64,000 nt of DNA, taken from positions 59,103-123,102 of the forward strand of contig JBQCHG010000055.1 in NCBI GenBank assembly GCA_051954935.1, in the 5' to 3' direction. The position numbers and the translations under genes are program-made. Positions 8,946-16,980 of the stretch are shown here, in pieces (the stretch's first letter is position 1; the number at the start of each line of letters is the position of its first letter). The notes beneath the pieces were generated by a model. That model was given only the letters and a program-made list of their open reading frames with translations. It did no database searches and had not been told where the DNA came from. Origin of the DNA: 66-474 sp051954935. Lineage in GTDB: Bacteria; Pseudomonadota; Gammaproteobacteria; Xanthomonadales; Rhodanobacteraceae.

Positions 8946-9533
8946 ATGCGGATCAACTTGCCGAATGCGCTGACCCTGTTCCGCATGGCGTTGCTGCCGG
9001 TCATGGTGGTGGTGTTCTACCTGCCGTTCCGCGGGGCAGGTGCGGGCGCGGCGGCGGTATTCCTGTTGGCCAGCGTGACCGACTGGCTGGACGGCTGGCT
9101 GGCGCGCCGCTACGACCAGGTATCCGCATTCGGTGCGTTTCTCGATCCGGTCGCCGACAAGCTAATGGTGGCGGTCACGCTGTTCCTGCTGGTGCAGGCG
9201 CATCCGACCGTGCTTCTGGCGATCACCGCGGCGATCATCGTCGGCCGCGAGATCGCGGTCTCCGCGCTGCGCGAGTGGATGGCCTTCGTCGGCGAACGCA
9301 CCCGCGTCAACGTGATGTGGATCGGCAAGATCAAGACGGTGATGCAGATCGTGGCGCTACTGGTGCTGCTCGCGCAGCACGACGCGCCGGTGCTGCGCGT
9401 CTATCACATCGGCGAAAGTCTGCTGGTGATCGCCGCGGTGCTGACCATCTGGTCCGGGCTGGCCTACCTGCGGGCGGCGTGGCCGGTGCTGCGGGTGGGT
9501 TCGTCGCGCTCCAGTTCCGAATCGCAGTCCTGA
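8946..9533 (+). CDS. pgsA: CDP-diacylglycerol--glycerol-3-phosphate 3-phosphatidyltransferase (PgsA)
   Basis: Inner-membrane enzyme that makes phosphatidylglycerophosphate from CDP-diacylglycerol and glycerol-3-phosphate, the first step to phosphatidylglycerol and cardiolipin. The 195-residue protein has the CDP-alcohol phosphotransferase signature D-x2-D-G-x2-A-R-x8-G-x3-D-x3-D in 'DWLDGWLARRYDQVSAF' followed by 'GAFLDPVADK', and four to five hydrophobic helices. The ATG at 8946 is preferred; a TTG two codons upstream is also in frame. The first residues 'MRINLPNALTLFRMALLPVM' are family-typical. Followed by minus-strand tRNA-Cys and tRNA-Gly, echoing the pgsA/glyW-cysT-leuZ neighbourhood of enteric bacteria. 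Confidence 0.97.
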   Translation: MRINLPNALTLFRMALLPVMVVVFYLPFRGAGAGAAAVFLLASVTDWLDGWLARRYDQVSAFGAFLDPVADKLMVAVTLFLLVQAHPTVLLAITAAIIVGREIAVSALREWMAFVGERTRVNVMWIGKIKTVMQIVALLVLLAQHDAPVLRVYHIGESLLVIAAVLTIWSGLAYLRAAWPVLRVGSSRSSSESQS

Positions 9534-9690
9534 ATGCGGGTTGTCGTTGCACAAGCTGGCGAGCCGGTTGCGTGCAGCAATCAGGGAAGATTGCACGAAC
9601 CCTGGCGCCGGGATCTGGGTCGAACTGGGGTCGCGAGGCAGGGTTGATCCTTGCGTACCCGTTTTGTCATTCGGGCACATCCCTCGCATT

Positions 9691-9764
9691 TGGAGGCCTG
9701 GGTCGGAATCGAACCGGCGTACGCGGATTTGCAGTCCGCTGCATGACCACTCTGCCACCAGGCC
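9691..9764 (-). tRNA. tRNA-Cys (anticodon GCA)
   Basis: Read on the minus strand, the 74 bases begin GGCCTGG and end with the complementary CCAGGCC followed by T and an encoded CCA. The D arm starts 'GGCAGAGTGGTCATGCAG', the anticodon loop reads CTGCAAA in the stem GCGGA/TCCGC (anticodon GCA), and the T loop has GGTTCGATTCC. It lies downstream of tRNA-Gly in the same direction and is likely cut from the same transcript. Confidence 0.95.
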
Positions 9765-9869
9765 GGTGACTAGTTGATTCTACCCGCGGGTACGAAGCGG
9801 GCGGCGTAAAAACAAAACCCCGGCAGCGCCAGGGTTTCGATCTTGCGCCCGTGGTGGGCGCAACAAAAA

Positions 9870-9945
<76 letters not shown>

Positions 9946-9956
9946 GCGAGCCGGTA

Positions 9957-9984
9957 ATGATAACGCCGCCACGGCGACAGTCAA
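9957..9984 (-). promoter_or_regulatory. Sigma-70 promoter of the tRNA-Gly/tRNA-Cys unit
   Basis: On the minus strand: -35 box TTGACT (9984-9979), a 16-bp spacer, -10 box TATCAT (9962-9957), then a GC-rich discriminator (CCGGCTCGC) before the predicted start near 9950 and the tRNA-Gly 5' end at 9945. A GC-rich discriminator is typical of stringently controlled stable-RNA promoters. The -35 box overlaps the stop codon of the MFS transporter gene (9981-9983). Confidence 0.72.
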
Positions 9985-11498
9985 CCATGCGGGGTCAGGA
10001 AGGGCGCCTTGCTCCTCAACCGGGCAAATAGTCCGGGGGAAGGGACCGCCGGCTTGTTCTCCTTGAGCCATGCGTCGATGTCCGGCAGCGGCAGGCCGGC
10101 GCCGCCCGCCATCCACAGCGCCACTCCGGACACGGTAAAGCCTACCGCGAGCCAGAGCGTGATCTCGGTGGCGCGATGCACGCCCGGCCAGTCGAGCGGC
10201 GGTTGCAGCGAACGCACGCGGGCGATCTTCAGGATGATCGGAGTGATGACGTAGTCGGCGAGCGAGCGCACCAGCTCGACCAGTGCGAATACCCGGCCAA
10301 CCATTCTCGATGCGACCGAGAAGGCAGCCAGGATCAGTCCGGGAGAAACGGTGGCGCCCGCGCCGAGCCCCAGCAGGCCGGCGGCGGCCAGCGTCGGCAG
10401 CGCAGCGTTTTGCTCGCCTAGGTTCAAGATCAGGATGCCGCCACCGATCAGGCAAGTCATGCCGGCCAGGACCAGCATCGGCAGGAAACGCGTTCGCAGC
10501 AGGAGCCCGACCAGCGCGGCGGTGATGCAGACGCCGCCGATCATCGGCGAGAACAGCACGCCGGTGTCGAACGGCGGATGTTGCAGCGCTTGCAGGTGCA
10601 GGCGCTCGGCCAGCTCGAGGAAGCTGACGAACAGGCTGCCCGCGAACATTGCCACCAGCGTGCCGATCACCGCGATCGTGTGCCACATCAGTTTCACGGG
10701 CGACAGCGGTTCGCGCTGGTGATACTCCACCAGCAGCAGTGCAACGAAGCACGCCATCCCTGCTGCGAGCAGCACCGTGAACAGCACCGATGCGAAACCA
10801 TGCGCCGCGAGCTCGCCGGTGGCCCAGAACGGAAGGACCACTGCGCCGAAGCCGAGGAGCAGGGCCCGGTAATCGAAAGGCAGCCCGGGATTGGGCGGGT
10901 CGTACACCGGTTCGGTCAGCAGTGCGAGCATGAAATTGAGCAGCCCGACCGCGCCGAGCCCGGCGAAGAACCATCGCCAGGCATGCATCGCGGCCACGGC
11001 ACCGCCCACCAGCGGCCCCGCGCAGACCGCGCCGAAGAATCCGAGATCCACCCAACTCATGGTCTTGGGCAGTTTTTTCGAAGGGAAGCGCAGGATCACC
11101 GGCGGCAGCGCGATCACCAGCAGCAGGCCGGTGGCGAAACCCATCAGCACGCGTCCGGCACCGAACACGAAGAAAGTCGGCGCGGCAACGGCGAGCGCGC
11201 ACCCGAGCACGAACAGAGCTTCGCACAGCAGGAACAGATGGCGCTGGCGGAAGCGCTGGATCAGGTCGCCGCCGAGCAGGGCGCCGAATGCGTAGGCGGC
11301 GATCGCGAATCCGGAAATCAGTTGCGTCCCGAGCTGGCTTGAATGCAGCGCCTGTTGCACCTGCTTTGCGAACATCACGTCGGCGGTGCTGACCACTATG
11401 AAAGGCACCAGCGCGATGATCGCGACCGCGAGGCTGATGCCGTAGTGACCTTCAAACGGGCGCGGCAACCAGTCTTGCATCCTGCCTTCCGGGTTCAT
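9981..11498 (-). CDS. Major facilitator superfamily transporter (DHA2-like), 505 aa
   Basis: The 505-residue protein contains about 14 hydrophobic helices, the count expected of the DHA2 drug:proton antiporter branch. Recognisable segments are 'ISGFAIAAYAFGALLGGDLI', 'RQRHLFLLCEALFVLGCALA', 'GAGRVLMGFATGLLLVIALP' (the motif C region is less conserved) and 'FFGAVCAGPLVGGAVAAMHA'. No fused membrane-fusion partner is adjacent, so a tripartite pump cannot be inferred; substrate is unknown. The start may instead be the ATG at 11480, which has GGAAGG close upstream. It reads toward the tRNA genes, and its stop codon lies inside the tRNA promoter. Confidence 0.85.
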   Translation of the reverse strand: MNPEGRMQDWLPRPFEGHYGISLAVAIIALVPFIVVSTADVMFAKQVQQALHSSQLGTQLISGFAIAAYAFGALLGGDLIQRFRQRHLFLLCEALFVLGCALAVAAPTFFVFGAGRVLMGFATGLLLVIALPPVILRFPSKKLPKTMSWVDLGFFGAVCAGPLVGGAVAAMHAWRWFFAGLGAVGLLNFMLALLTEPVYDPPNPGLPFDYRALLLGFGAVVLPFWATGELAAHGFASVLFTVLLAAGMACFVALLLVEYHQREPLSPVKLMWHTIAVIGTLVAMFAGSLFVSFLELAERLHLQALQHPPFDTGVLFSPMIGGVCITAALVGLLLRTRFLPMLVLAGMTCLIGGGILILNLGEQNAALPTLAAAGLLGLGAGATVSPGLILAAFSVASRMVGRVFALVELVRSLADYVITPIILKIARVRSLQPPLDWPGVHRATEITLWLAVGFTVSGVALWMAGGAGLPLPDIDAWLKENKPAVPSPGLFARLRSKAPFLTPHG

Positions 11499-11656
11499 GC
11501 AGTTCCATCCATGGTCCGCACGAGTCTAGGTCGCCGCCGTCGAAAGCCCGTGACCACTGGCGTCGCGTGCCTTTGCGCCGCAAAGATGCGGGGAACCGCA
11601 CCTGGCTCGACCACGAAGCAGCATGCGTTGCATGCTTGAGGCACAATGGACCGCTC

Positions 11657-11743
11657 GCCCGGGTGGCGAAACTGGTAGACGCAAGGGACTTAAAATCCCT
11701 CGGCCTCACGGCCATGTCGGTTCGATCCCGACCCCGGGCACCA
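11657..11743 (+). tRNA. tRNA-Leu (anticodon TAA)
   Basis: 87 bases from GCCCGGG to CCCGGGC followed by A and an encoded CCA. The anticodon stem-loop is AGGGA-CTTAAAA-TCCCT (anticodon TAA). A class II long variable arm (CGGCCTCACGGCCAT region) is present, as expected for leucine tRNA; the T arm is TCGGTTCGATCCCGA. It sits about 70 bp before the response-regulator gene. No convincing promoter boxes with correct spacing were found upstream. Confidence 0.95.
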
Positions 11744-11813
11744 ACCGCGCACTTGCATCGTTCACGCTGGCGACGTACCGTCGGGCCGCGAGGGAGGCTA
11801 CTGGGGAGTTGCC

Positions 11814-12479
11814 ATGATCCGCGTCGTGCTGGTGGACGACCATGAGCTCGTCCGCGCCGGATTCCGTTTGATCCTTTCCGCGCAAGCCGACATCGAGGTG
11901 ATCGGCGAGGCCGGCAACGCCGAAGAGGGCCTGCGGCTGATCCGGGCGCAGAAGCCCGATATCGCTCTGCTGGATGTGCACATGCCCGGTATGAGCGGCA
12001 TCGAACTCACCGAGCGCGTGCACCGCGCCGACCTGCCGACCCAGGTCATCATCCTGACTGTGGTGGACGACGCGCGCTTTCCACGCCGGTTGCTGCAATC
12101 CGGCGCGCTCGGGTATCTCACCAAGGCCTGTCCCGCCGACGAACTGCTGACCGCGGTGCGCAGCGTCGCGCAGGGCAAGCGCTATCTGGATGCCACGATC
12201 GCGCGCGAGATGGCGCTGGCCACTGTGGACGGCGAATCATCGCCGCTGGAATCGCTGTCCTCCCGCGAGCTGGAAGTGGCGTTGATGCTGGCACGCGGCG
12301 TCGCGATCAATGTGATCGCCGAGCGCCTGCATCTCAGTCCCAAGACCGTCTCGACGTACAAGCAACGCCTGTTCGAGAAGCTCGGCATCGAGCACACCAT
12401 CGCGCTGGCGCACCTGCTCGGTGCGCACGGCATGCTGGAGGACAAAAAGCAGGCGCCGCCGGCACTGGCCGGCGGCTGA
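11814..12479 (+). CDS. gacA: NarL/FixJ-family response regulator, GacA/UvrY-like
   Basis: Two-domain transcription factor. The receiver domain (residues 1-120) has the acidic pair D8-D9 ('VVLVDDHELVR'), phospho-acceptor D54 ('IALLDVHMPGMSG') and the conserved lysine in 'GYLTKACPADELL'. The LuxR-type helix-turn-helix covers about 148-205 ('SSRELEVALMLARGVAINVI', 'LSPKTVSTYKQRLFEKLGI'). Sequence, 221-residue length and the nearby uvrC-pgsA context fit GacA/UvrY, the regulator that controls small RNAs of the CsrA/RsmA system; the partner kinase is not in this window. The ATG at 11814 follows a GGGGAG. The end of the gene contains an inverted repeat (12455-12476), and its stop is only 2 bp from the stop of rne. 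Confidence 0.85.
   Translation: MIRVVLVDDHELVRAGFRLILSAQADIEVIGEAGNAEEGLRLIRAQKPDIALLDVHMPGMSGIELTERVHRADLPTQVIILTVVDDARFPRRLLQSGALGYLTKACPADELLTAVRSVAQGKRYLDATIAREMALATVDGESSPLESLSSRELEVALMLARGVAINVIAERLHLSPKTVSTYKQRLFEKLGIEHTIALAHLLGAHGMLEDKKQAPPALAGG
12455..12476. other. Inverted repeat at the 3' end of the gacA-like gene
   Basis: GCCGCCGG (12455-12462), a 6-base loop and CCGGCGGC (12469-12476) form a strong stem inside the last codons (PPALAGG). There is no T run on either side. Since the gacA-like gene and rne are tail to tail with 2 bp between stops, this coding hairpin is the only visible structure that could stop or stabilise either transcript end. Confidence 0.45.
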
Positions 12480-12481
12480 AC

Positions 12482-15361
12482 TCAGTTCGAACCCGACGCG
12501 GACTCGCCGCCGTTTTCCGCGCGCGCGGGTTCCGCGGTGCGGTTCGGCAGCAGATCACCCTGATGCGGCGCGAATGCCGGCTGCGGCGCATTCGGGGTGC
12601 TCGCGTCGAATCCGCCTTGCGATTGCGGGGAGCCCATGCCACCGCCGGTTCCCAGCGCGGGACGATGCGCCGACCCCGCCGCTCCGGAGGTGTCTCCGGG
12701 AGGCGGGGGCATCGGCGCGGCCGCATCGCTGTTGCCTGCCGGCGCGCGCTCGGCGGTCGTGAATGGCGCGGCAGTCGGGGGCTTGGCCGCGAACGGCGCA
12801 GCTTCGATTGGGGGTTCCTGCGCTGTCGGCGAGGGCGCTGCGGCGACGGGGAAGCTGCGGATCTCCGCCTTTTCGGATGCGCCGGTCGGTGCCGCTGCGG
12901 GGGCGTTCGCGACAGGGGAGCTGGACGCATGTCCTCCGCCCAGCGAACCCGATTCGGGTCGCGTCGCGTGTTCGTTCGTCGCCGCGTGCGGCGGCCCATG
13001 CGGGCGTACCGGCGCGTGCGAGTGTGCGGATGCAGGCGAAGGAGAAGGAGTGGGTGTTCGTGAGGACTCTTCTTCCTCGTCATCCACGTCGCGTGCCGGC
13101 GCGGCGTGCTCCATTTTGTTTTGTCCCTGTTGAGCCTGCGCCTCGGCGGCACGCTTGCGGCGGCGGCCGCCACGGCGGCCGCGGCGGCGCTTTGCCGGCG
13201 TGCCGTCCGCGTTCACCGCTTTCTGATCCGTCGTGCCCTGCGCGGCTTCGTGCTTGGTCGCCTCGTCCGCGGGTTTCTCGTGCTCCTGCGCAGGCGCGGG
13301 GGCCGGCGTCGGAAGCGTGGCGATGATGCGCGGGGTTTCCGCGGCGGGCTTGTCCGCCGCGAGCTTGTTGCTCACCTGCGCGGTCTGTTGCGGTTTGTGC
13401 TCGGCCGGCGTGGCGGCCGCCGACTTGCGTTCCGCGCGCTGCTGCTGGCGCTGCTCATGCCGCTGCTTGTTCTGCTGCGGCTGCGAGACCGATTGCCGCT
13501 GAGTACGCTGCTGCTGGCGCGCATTGTCCCGGTCGCGGCCACGATCACGATTGCGGTCGCGCGAACGCTCACGCGAAGACTCGCTCCGCGCGGACGGTTG
13601 CGAGATCGCGCCTTCGCGCGGCGCGCGCGCCTTCTCCGGCGCGGCCTCCTTGGCGGGTTCGTTGCGGAACCAGCCGAACAGACGCGAGATCAGGCCGCCG
13701 CCATTCGTCGGCATCGGCATGGCCGGTGCGACCGGCGCAGGCGCTTCCTCGCGCTGGGGCATCGGCGTGGCCGGCTTGATACCGCTAACCGCCGGCTCCT
13801 CGCCATGGGCCTCGACCTGGCCGACCTTCGGCAGTGGAGCGGCTTTCGCCGGCGTCATCCGCTCGTAACTGGGTTTGGAATATTCGCCCATCTCGCTTTC
13901 GCGGATGCGCGTGATTTCCAGATGCGGCGTTTCCAGGTTCTCGTCGGCGACGATCACCACGTGCACTTTGTGGCGCAGTTCGATCTCGACCACGCTGGCG
14001 CGCTTCTCGTTGAGCAGGAAGTTGGCGACCGACGGCGGGGCCTGCACCAGCACCTGCCCGGTGTTCTCCTTCATCGCGTGCTCTTCCAGCAGGCGCAGCG
14101 CGGAGAGCGACAGCGATTCGACGCCGCGGATGCGACCATGGCCGTCGCAGCGCGGGCAGACGATCTGGGTGGATTCGCCCAGGCTGGGGCGCAGGCGCTG
14201 GCGCGACATCTCCAGCAGGCCGAAGCGGGAAATGCGGCCGATCTGCACGCGCGCGCGGTCCAGCTTCAGCGCGTTCTTGAGTTTCTCCTCGACTTCGCGC
14301 TGGTGCCGCGGCGATTCCATGTCGATGAAGTCGATGACGATCAGGCCGCCGGCGTCGCGGATGCGCAACTGGCGCGCGATCTCCACCGCCGCCTCGCAAT
14401 TGGTGTTGAACGCGGTCTCCTCGATGTCGCCGCCCTTGGTGGCGCGCGAGGAGTTGATGTCGATCGCGGTCAGCGCCTCGGTGCCGTCGATCACGATCGA
14501 ACCGCCGGAGGGCAGGCGCACGCTGCGCTCGTAGGCGTTCTCGATCTGGGTTTCGATCTGGAACCGGGTGAACAGCGGGACGGTTTCGTCGTACAGCTTC
14601 AGCTTGCGCAGGTTGTTGGGCATCACCTGCTGCATGAAGTCGCGCGCATCCTCGTAAAGCGAGGGCTCGTCAACGAGGATCTCGCCGATGTCGCCGCGCA
14701 GGTAGTCGCGCAACGCGCGGATGATGAGTTTTGATTCCTGGTAGATCAGGAACGGCGCCGGGCGGCCGACGGCGGCTTCGGAAATGGCCTTCCACAGTTG
14801 CAGCAGGTAATCGAGGTCCCACTGCAGCTCTTCGGCATCGCGGCCCACGCCGGCGGTGCGCACGATCAGGCCCATGTCCTCGGGCACCTGAAGGTGGTCC
14901 AGCGCTTCCTTGAGCGCTTGCCGGTCCTCGCCCTCGATCCGGCGCGAGACGCCACCGGCGCGCGGGTTGTTGGGCATCAGCACCATGTAGCGGCCGGCCA
15001 GCGAGATGAAGGTGGTGAGCGCGGCACCCTTGTTGCCACGTTCCTCCTTCTCGACCTGCACGACCAGTTCCTGGCTTTCTTTCAGCAGTTCGCGAATGCC
15101 GGCCTTGTTGGGGTCCGCGCCGGGATTGAAGTATTCGCGGGAGATTTCCTTCAGCGGCAGGAAGCCGTGGCGCTCGCCGCCATATTCGACGAAGCAGGCT
15201 TCGAGGGAAGGCTCTACGCGGGTGATGCGACCCTTGTAGATGTTGGACTTCTTCTGCTCTTTGGAGGGGATCTCGATGTCGAGATCATAGAGCGACTGGC
15301 CATCCACGATGGCCACACGCAACTCTTCACGCTGAGTCGCGTTGATCAACATGCGTTTCAT
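12482..15361 (-). CDS. rne: Ribonuclease E (Rne)
   Basis: Essential endoribonuclease that starts mRNA decay and processes rRNA and tRNA; it also scaffolds the degradosome at the inner membrane. The N-terminal catalytic half (about 1-520) has the S1 domain (residues ~38-120, 'SNIYKGRITRVEPSLEACFV'), the 5' sensor around R168-T169, catalytic aspartates D301 ('TAIDINSSR') and D344 ('IVIDFIDME'), and the Zn-link C402-x2-C405 ('CPRCDGHGR'). The C-terminal half (about 530-959) is disordered, with arginine-rich ('SSRERSRDRNRDRGRDRD'), lysine/arginine-rich ('KRRRGRRGGRRRKR') and Pro/Ala-rich tracts, as expected for RNA-binding and degradosome docking. The ATG at 15361 begins the canonical 'MKRMLINATQREELRVA'. 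A long leader with a repeat and a hairpin lies upstream. Confidence 0.98.
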   Translation of the reverse strand: MKRMLINATQREELRVAIVDGQSLYDLDIEIPSKEQKKSNIYKGRITRVEPSLEACFVEYGGERHGFLPLKEISREYFNPGADPNKAGIRELLKESQELVVQVEKEERGNKGAALTTFISLAGRYMVLMPNNPRAGGVSRRIEGEDRQALKEALDHLQVPEDMGLIVRTAGVGRDAEELQWDLDYLLQLWKAISEAAVGRPAPFLIYQESKLIIRALRDYLRGDIGEILVDEPSLYEDARDFMQQVMPNNLRKLKLYDETVPLFTRFQIETQIENAYERSVRLPSGGSIVIDGTEALTAIDINSSRATKGGDIEETAFNTNCEAAVEIARQLRIRDAGGLIVIDFIDMESPRHQREVEEKLKNALKLDRARVQIGRISRFGLLEMSRQRLRPSLGESTQIVCPRCDGHGRIRGVESLSLSALRLLEEHAMKENTGQVLVQAPPSVANFLLNEKRASVVEIELRHKVHVVIVADENLETPHLEITRIRESEMGEYSKPSYERMTPAKAAPLPKVGQVEAHGEEPAVSGIKPATPMPQREEAPAPVAPAMPMPTNGGGLISRLFGWFRNEPAKEAAPEKARAPREGAISQPSARSESSRERSRDRNRDRGRDRDNARQQQRTQRQSVSQPQQNKQRHEQRQQQRAERKSAAATPAEHKPQQTAQVSNKLAADKPAAETPRIIATLPTPAPAPAQEHEKPADEATKHEAAQGTTDQKAVNADGTPAKRRRGRRGGRRRKRAAEAQAQQGQNKMEHAAPARDVDDEEEESSRTPTPSPSPASAHSHAPVRPHGPPHAATNEHATRPESGSLGGGHASSSPVANAPAAAPTGASEKAEIRSFPVAAAPSPTAQEPPIEAAPFAAKPPTAAPFTTAERAPAGNSDAAAPMPPPPGDTSGAAGSAHRPALGTGGGMGSPQSQGGFDASTPNAPQPAFAPHQGDLLPNRTAEPARAENGGESASGSN

Positions 15362-15462
15362 TTTGAGAATCCTTGAAGCCGCGCACCGTTGGCCGCGCGT
15401 CGCGGCGGCGCCTTGCAGGGCGGCCGGCCGTGTTGTCGCGCCCGCGGAGGGCGGCGGTGGTC

Positions 15463-15481
15463 CGGAGCAAAAAGTGCTCCG
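15463..15481 (-). promoter_or_regulatory. Hairpin in the rne leader
   Basis: On the minus strand: CGGAGCA, loop CTTTT, TGCTCCG, a perfect 7-bp stem about 100 nt upstream of the rne start codon. RNase E is known to autoregulate through stem-loops in its 5' untranslated region in enteric bacteria; position and form fit such a role here, but the structure is not proven to be the homologous element. Confidence 0.45.
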
Positions 15482-15492
15482 ATGTATGTTCA

Positions 15493-15630
15493 GTTCGGCA
15501 GAATCACTGCAAAGCTACTGCGTTCGGCAGCTCGCCTGCCGGCGGTGCTCGGAATGCTCATGTACTGACGTGTACACTCCCTTCCTGCGCGCCGGCGTCG
15601 GCCAATCTGCCTTCGCTCGCGACGCTTTGC
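15493..15630 (-). repeat. Dispersed leader repeat A, copy 1 (upstream of rne)
   Basis: About 135 bp, read on the minus strand, closely matches 51227-51358 on the plus strand. Shared blocks in order: AAGCGTCGCGAGCGAAGGCA, GGAGTGTACA, CAGTACATGAG, CCGAGCACCGCCGGC, TGCC and CGCAG, AGCTTT, and CCGAAC. Both copies point in the same direction as the gene they precede (rne here, the S10 carboxypeptidase gene in copy 2). The spacing between the blocks is nearly constant. No open reading frame of convincing quality crosses it. Confidence 0.82.
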
Positions 15631-15640
15631 AGAGGCCCTA

Positions 15641-16915
15641 TTGGCGCAAGCAGTGAACGACCCGAGCCCCGAGTCCCGAGCCACGAGTCCCGTGTTCGCC
15701 CTCGTCGCCGGCGAGGATTCCGGGGACCAGCTCGGCGCCGAACTGATCGAAGCGTTGCGCGCGTTGCATCCGCGGGCGCGATTCGTGGGAATCGGTGGCC
15801 CGCGCATGCGTGCGGCCGGTTTCGAGGCCTGGCACGACATCGCCGAACTCTCGGTGATGGGGCTGGCCGAAGTGCTCCGCCACCTGCCGCGCCTGCTGCG
15901 CCTGCGGTCCCGGCTGGGCAAGCGGCTGATCGCGCTGAAGCCCGACGTCTTCATCGGCGTGGACGCGCCGGACTTCAATCTCGGCCTCGAGCGCACGCTG
16001 AAACGCGCCGGCATCCGCACCGTGCATTATGTCAGCCCCTCGATCTGGGCTTGGCGCGAGCAGCGCGCGGCGAAGATCGGCGAGAGCGCCGATCGCGTGC
16101 TGTGCCTGTTCCCGATGGAACCGGCGATCTATGCCAGGTACGGCGTGGATGCGCGCTTCGTCGGCCATCCGCTGGCCGATCGCTTTCCGCTGGTCAGCGA
16201 TCGCGAATCCGCGCGCGAGGAACTCGGGCTCGCACGGGACGCGCCGGTACTTGCGATCCTTCCTGGCAGTCGCACTTCCGAGGTCCGGCGCCTCGGTGCG
16301 ATTTTCCTGGATGCCGCGACGCGCGTTCGAGCGCAAATCCCGAGCTTGCAGGTCGTGGTGCCGGCAGCGAACGAGCGCTGCGGGACACTGCTCGCGAAAA
16401 TCGTGGGCGCTCCGCCAAAAAACGGCGATGAGGGCTCAGCAGTGGGGGCGAAACAGGCGGGCGCTGCGGAGCTCGAAGCCTCCCTGCTCCCAGCCTCCGC
16501 TCTCAATCCCCTGCTGCTCGATGGCCATTCCCATCGCGCGATGGCCGCGGCGGACGTGGTTCTGCTTGCCTCCGGCACCGCGGCGCTCGAGGCCATGCTG
16601 GCCAAACGGCCGATGGTGGTGGGGTACCGCATCTCTCCTCTCACCTACCGCATCGTCCGGGGCCTGAACCTGCTGAAAACCGATCTCTATTCGCTCCCCA
16701 ATATCCTCGCCGGCCACGCACTCGTGCCGGAGCTGATGCAGGACGAGTGCACGGCGGAACACCTCGCGACCGAGGTTTTGCGCCTGTTCAAGGAGCCGGG
16801 CCGCCGCGCGCTGATGGTGAACGCGTTCGAGCGCATGCACCTGAACCTTCACATCGGCGGCGGTGCGGCCGCCGCCGCCGCGCGGGCGGTCGGCGAGTTG
16901 TTGCCCGCAAGCTGA
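15641..16915 (+). CDS. lpxB: Lipid-A-disaccharide synthase (LpxB)
   Basis: Peripheral inner-membrane glycosyltransferase joining UDP-2,3-diacylglucosamine and lipid X to form the lipid A disaccharide. Family motifs: 'VAGEDSGDQLGAELI' near the N-terminus, 'YVSPSIWAWREQRAAKIG' (residues ~130-147), 'ILPGSRTSEVRRL' (~206-218), 'LLASGTAALEAML' (~308-320) and 'LPNILAGHALVPELMQ'. At 424 residues it is longer than the usual ~380; much of the excess is a low-complexity insert at about residues 257-288, between 'PAANERCGTLLAKI' and 'NPLLLDGHSHRAM'. The start is TTG at 15641 or GTG at 15653; both are weak. lpxA and lpxD are not adjacent upstream, unlike in E. coli; instead lpxB is divergent from rne. 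Confidence 0.96.
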   Translation: MAQAVNDPSPESRATSPVFALVAGEDSGDQLGAELIEALRALHPRARFVGIGGPRMRAAGFEAWHDIAELSVMGLAEVLRHLPRLLRLRSRLGKRLIALKPDVFIGVDAPDFNLGLERTLKRAGIRTVHYVSPSIWAWREQRAAKIGESADRVLCLFPMEPAIYARYGVDARFVGHPLADRFPLVSDRESAREELGLARDAPVLAILPGSRTSEVRRLGAIFLDAATRVRAQIPSLQVVVPAANERCGTLLAKIVGAPPKNGDEGSAVGAKQAGAAELEASLLPASALNPLLLDGHSHRAMAAADVVLLASGTAALEAMLAKRPMVVGYRISPLTYRIVRGLNLLKTDLYSLPNILAGHALVPELMQDECTAEHLATEVLRLFKEPGRRALMVNAFERMHLNLHIGGGAAAAAARAVGELLPAS

Positions 16916-16980
16916 ATGCGCAATGCCCCCGGCGCGAAAACACTTGCGCCTCGGCCGCAAAGCGCCCAGCATCCGCGCCG

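Noticed and set aside
13106..14734. Long plus-strand open frame (about 540 codons) opposite rne
   Set aside because: Its product is low complexity (Arg/Ala/Leu/Val) and lies opposite a clear RNase E gene; such mirror frames are expected in GC-rich genes where stops are rare.
15660..15695. Short tandem-like GAGTCCCGAG/CACGAGTCCCG tract at the lpxB start
   Set aside because: Too short and irregular to be a functional repeat array; noted only because it makes the lpxB start uncertain.
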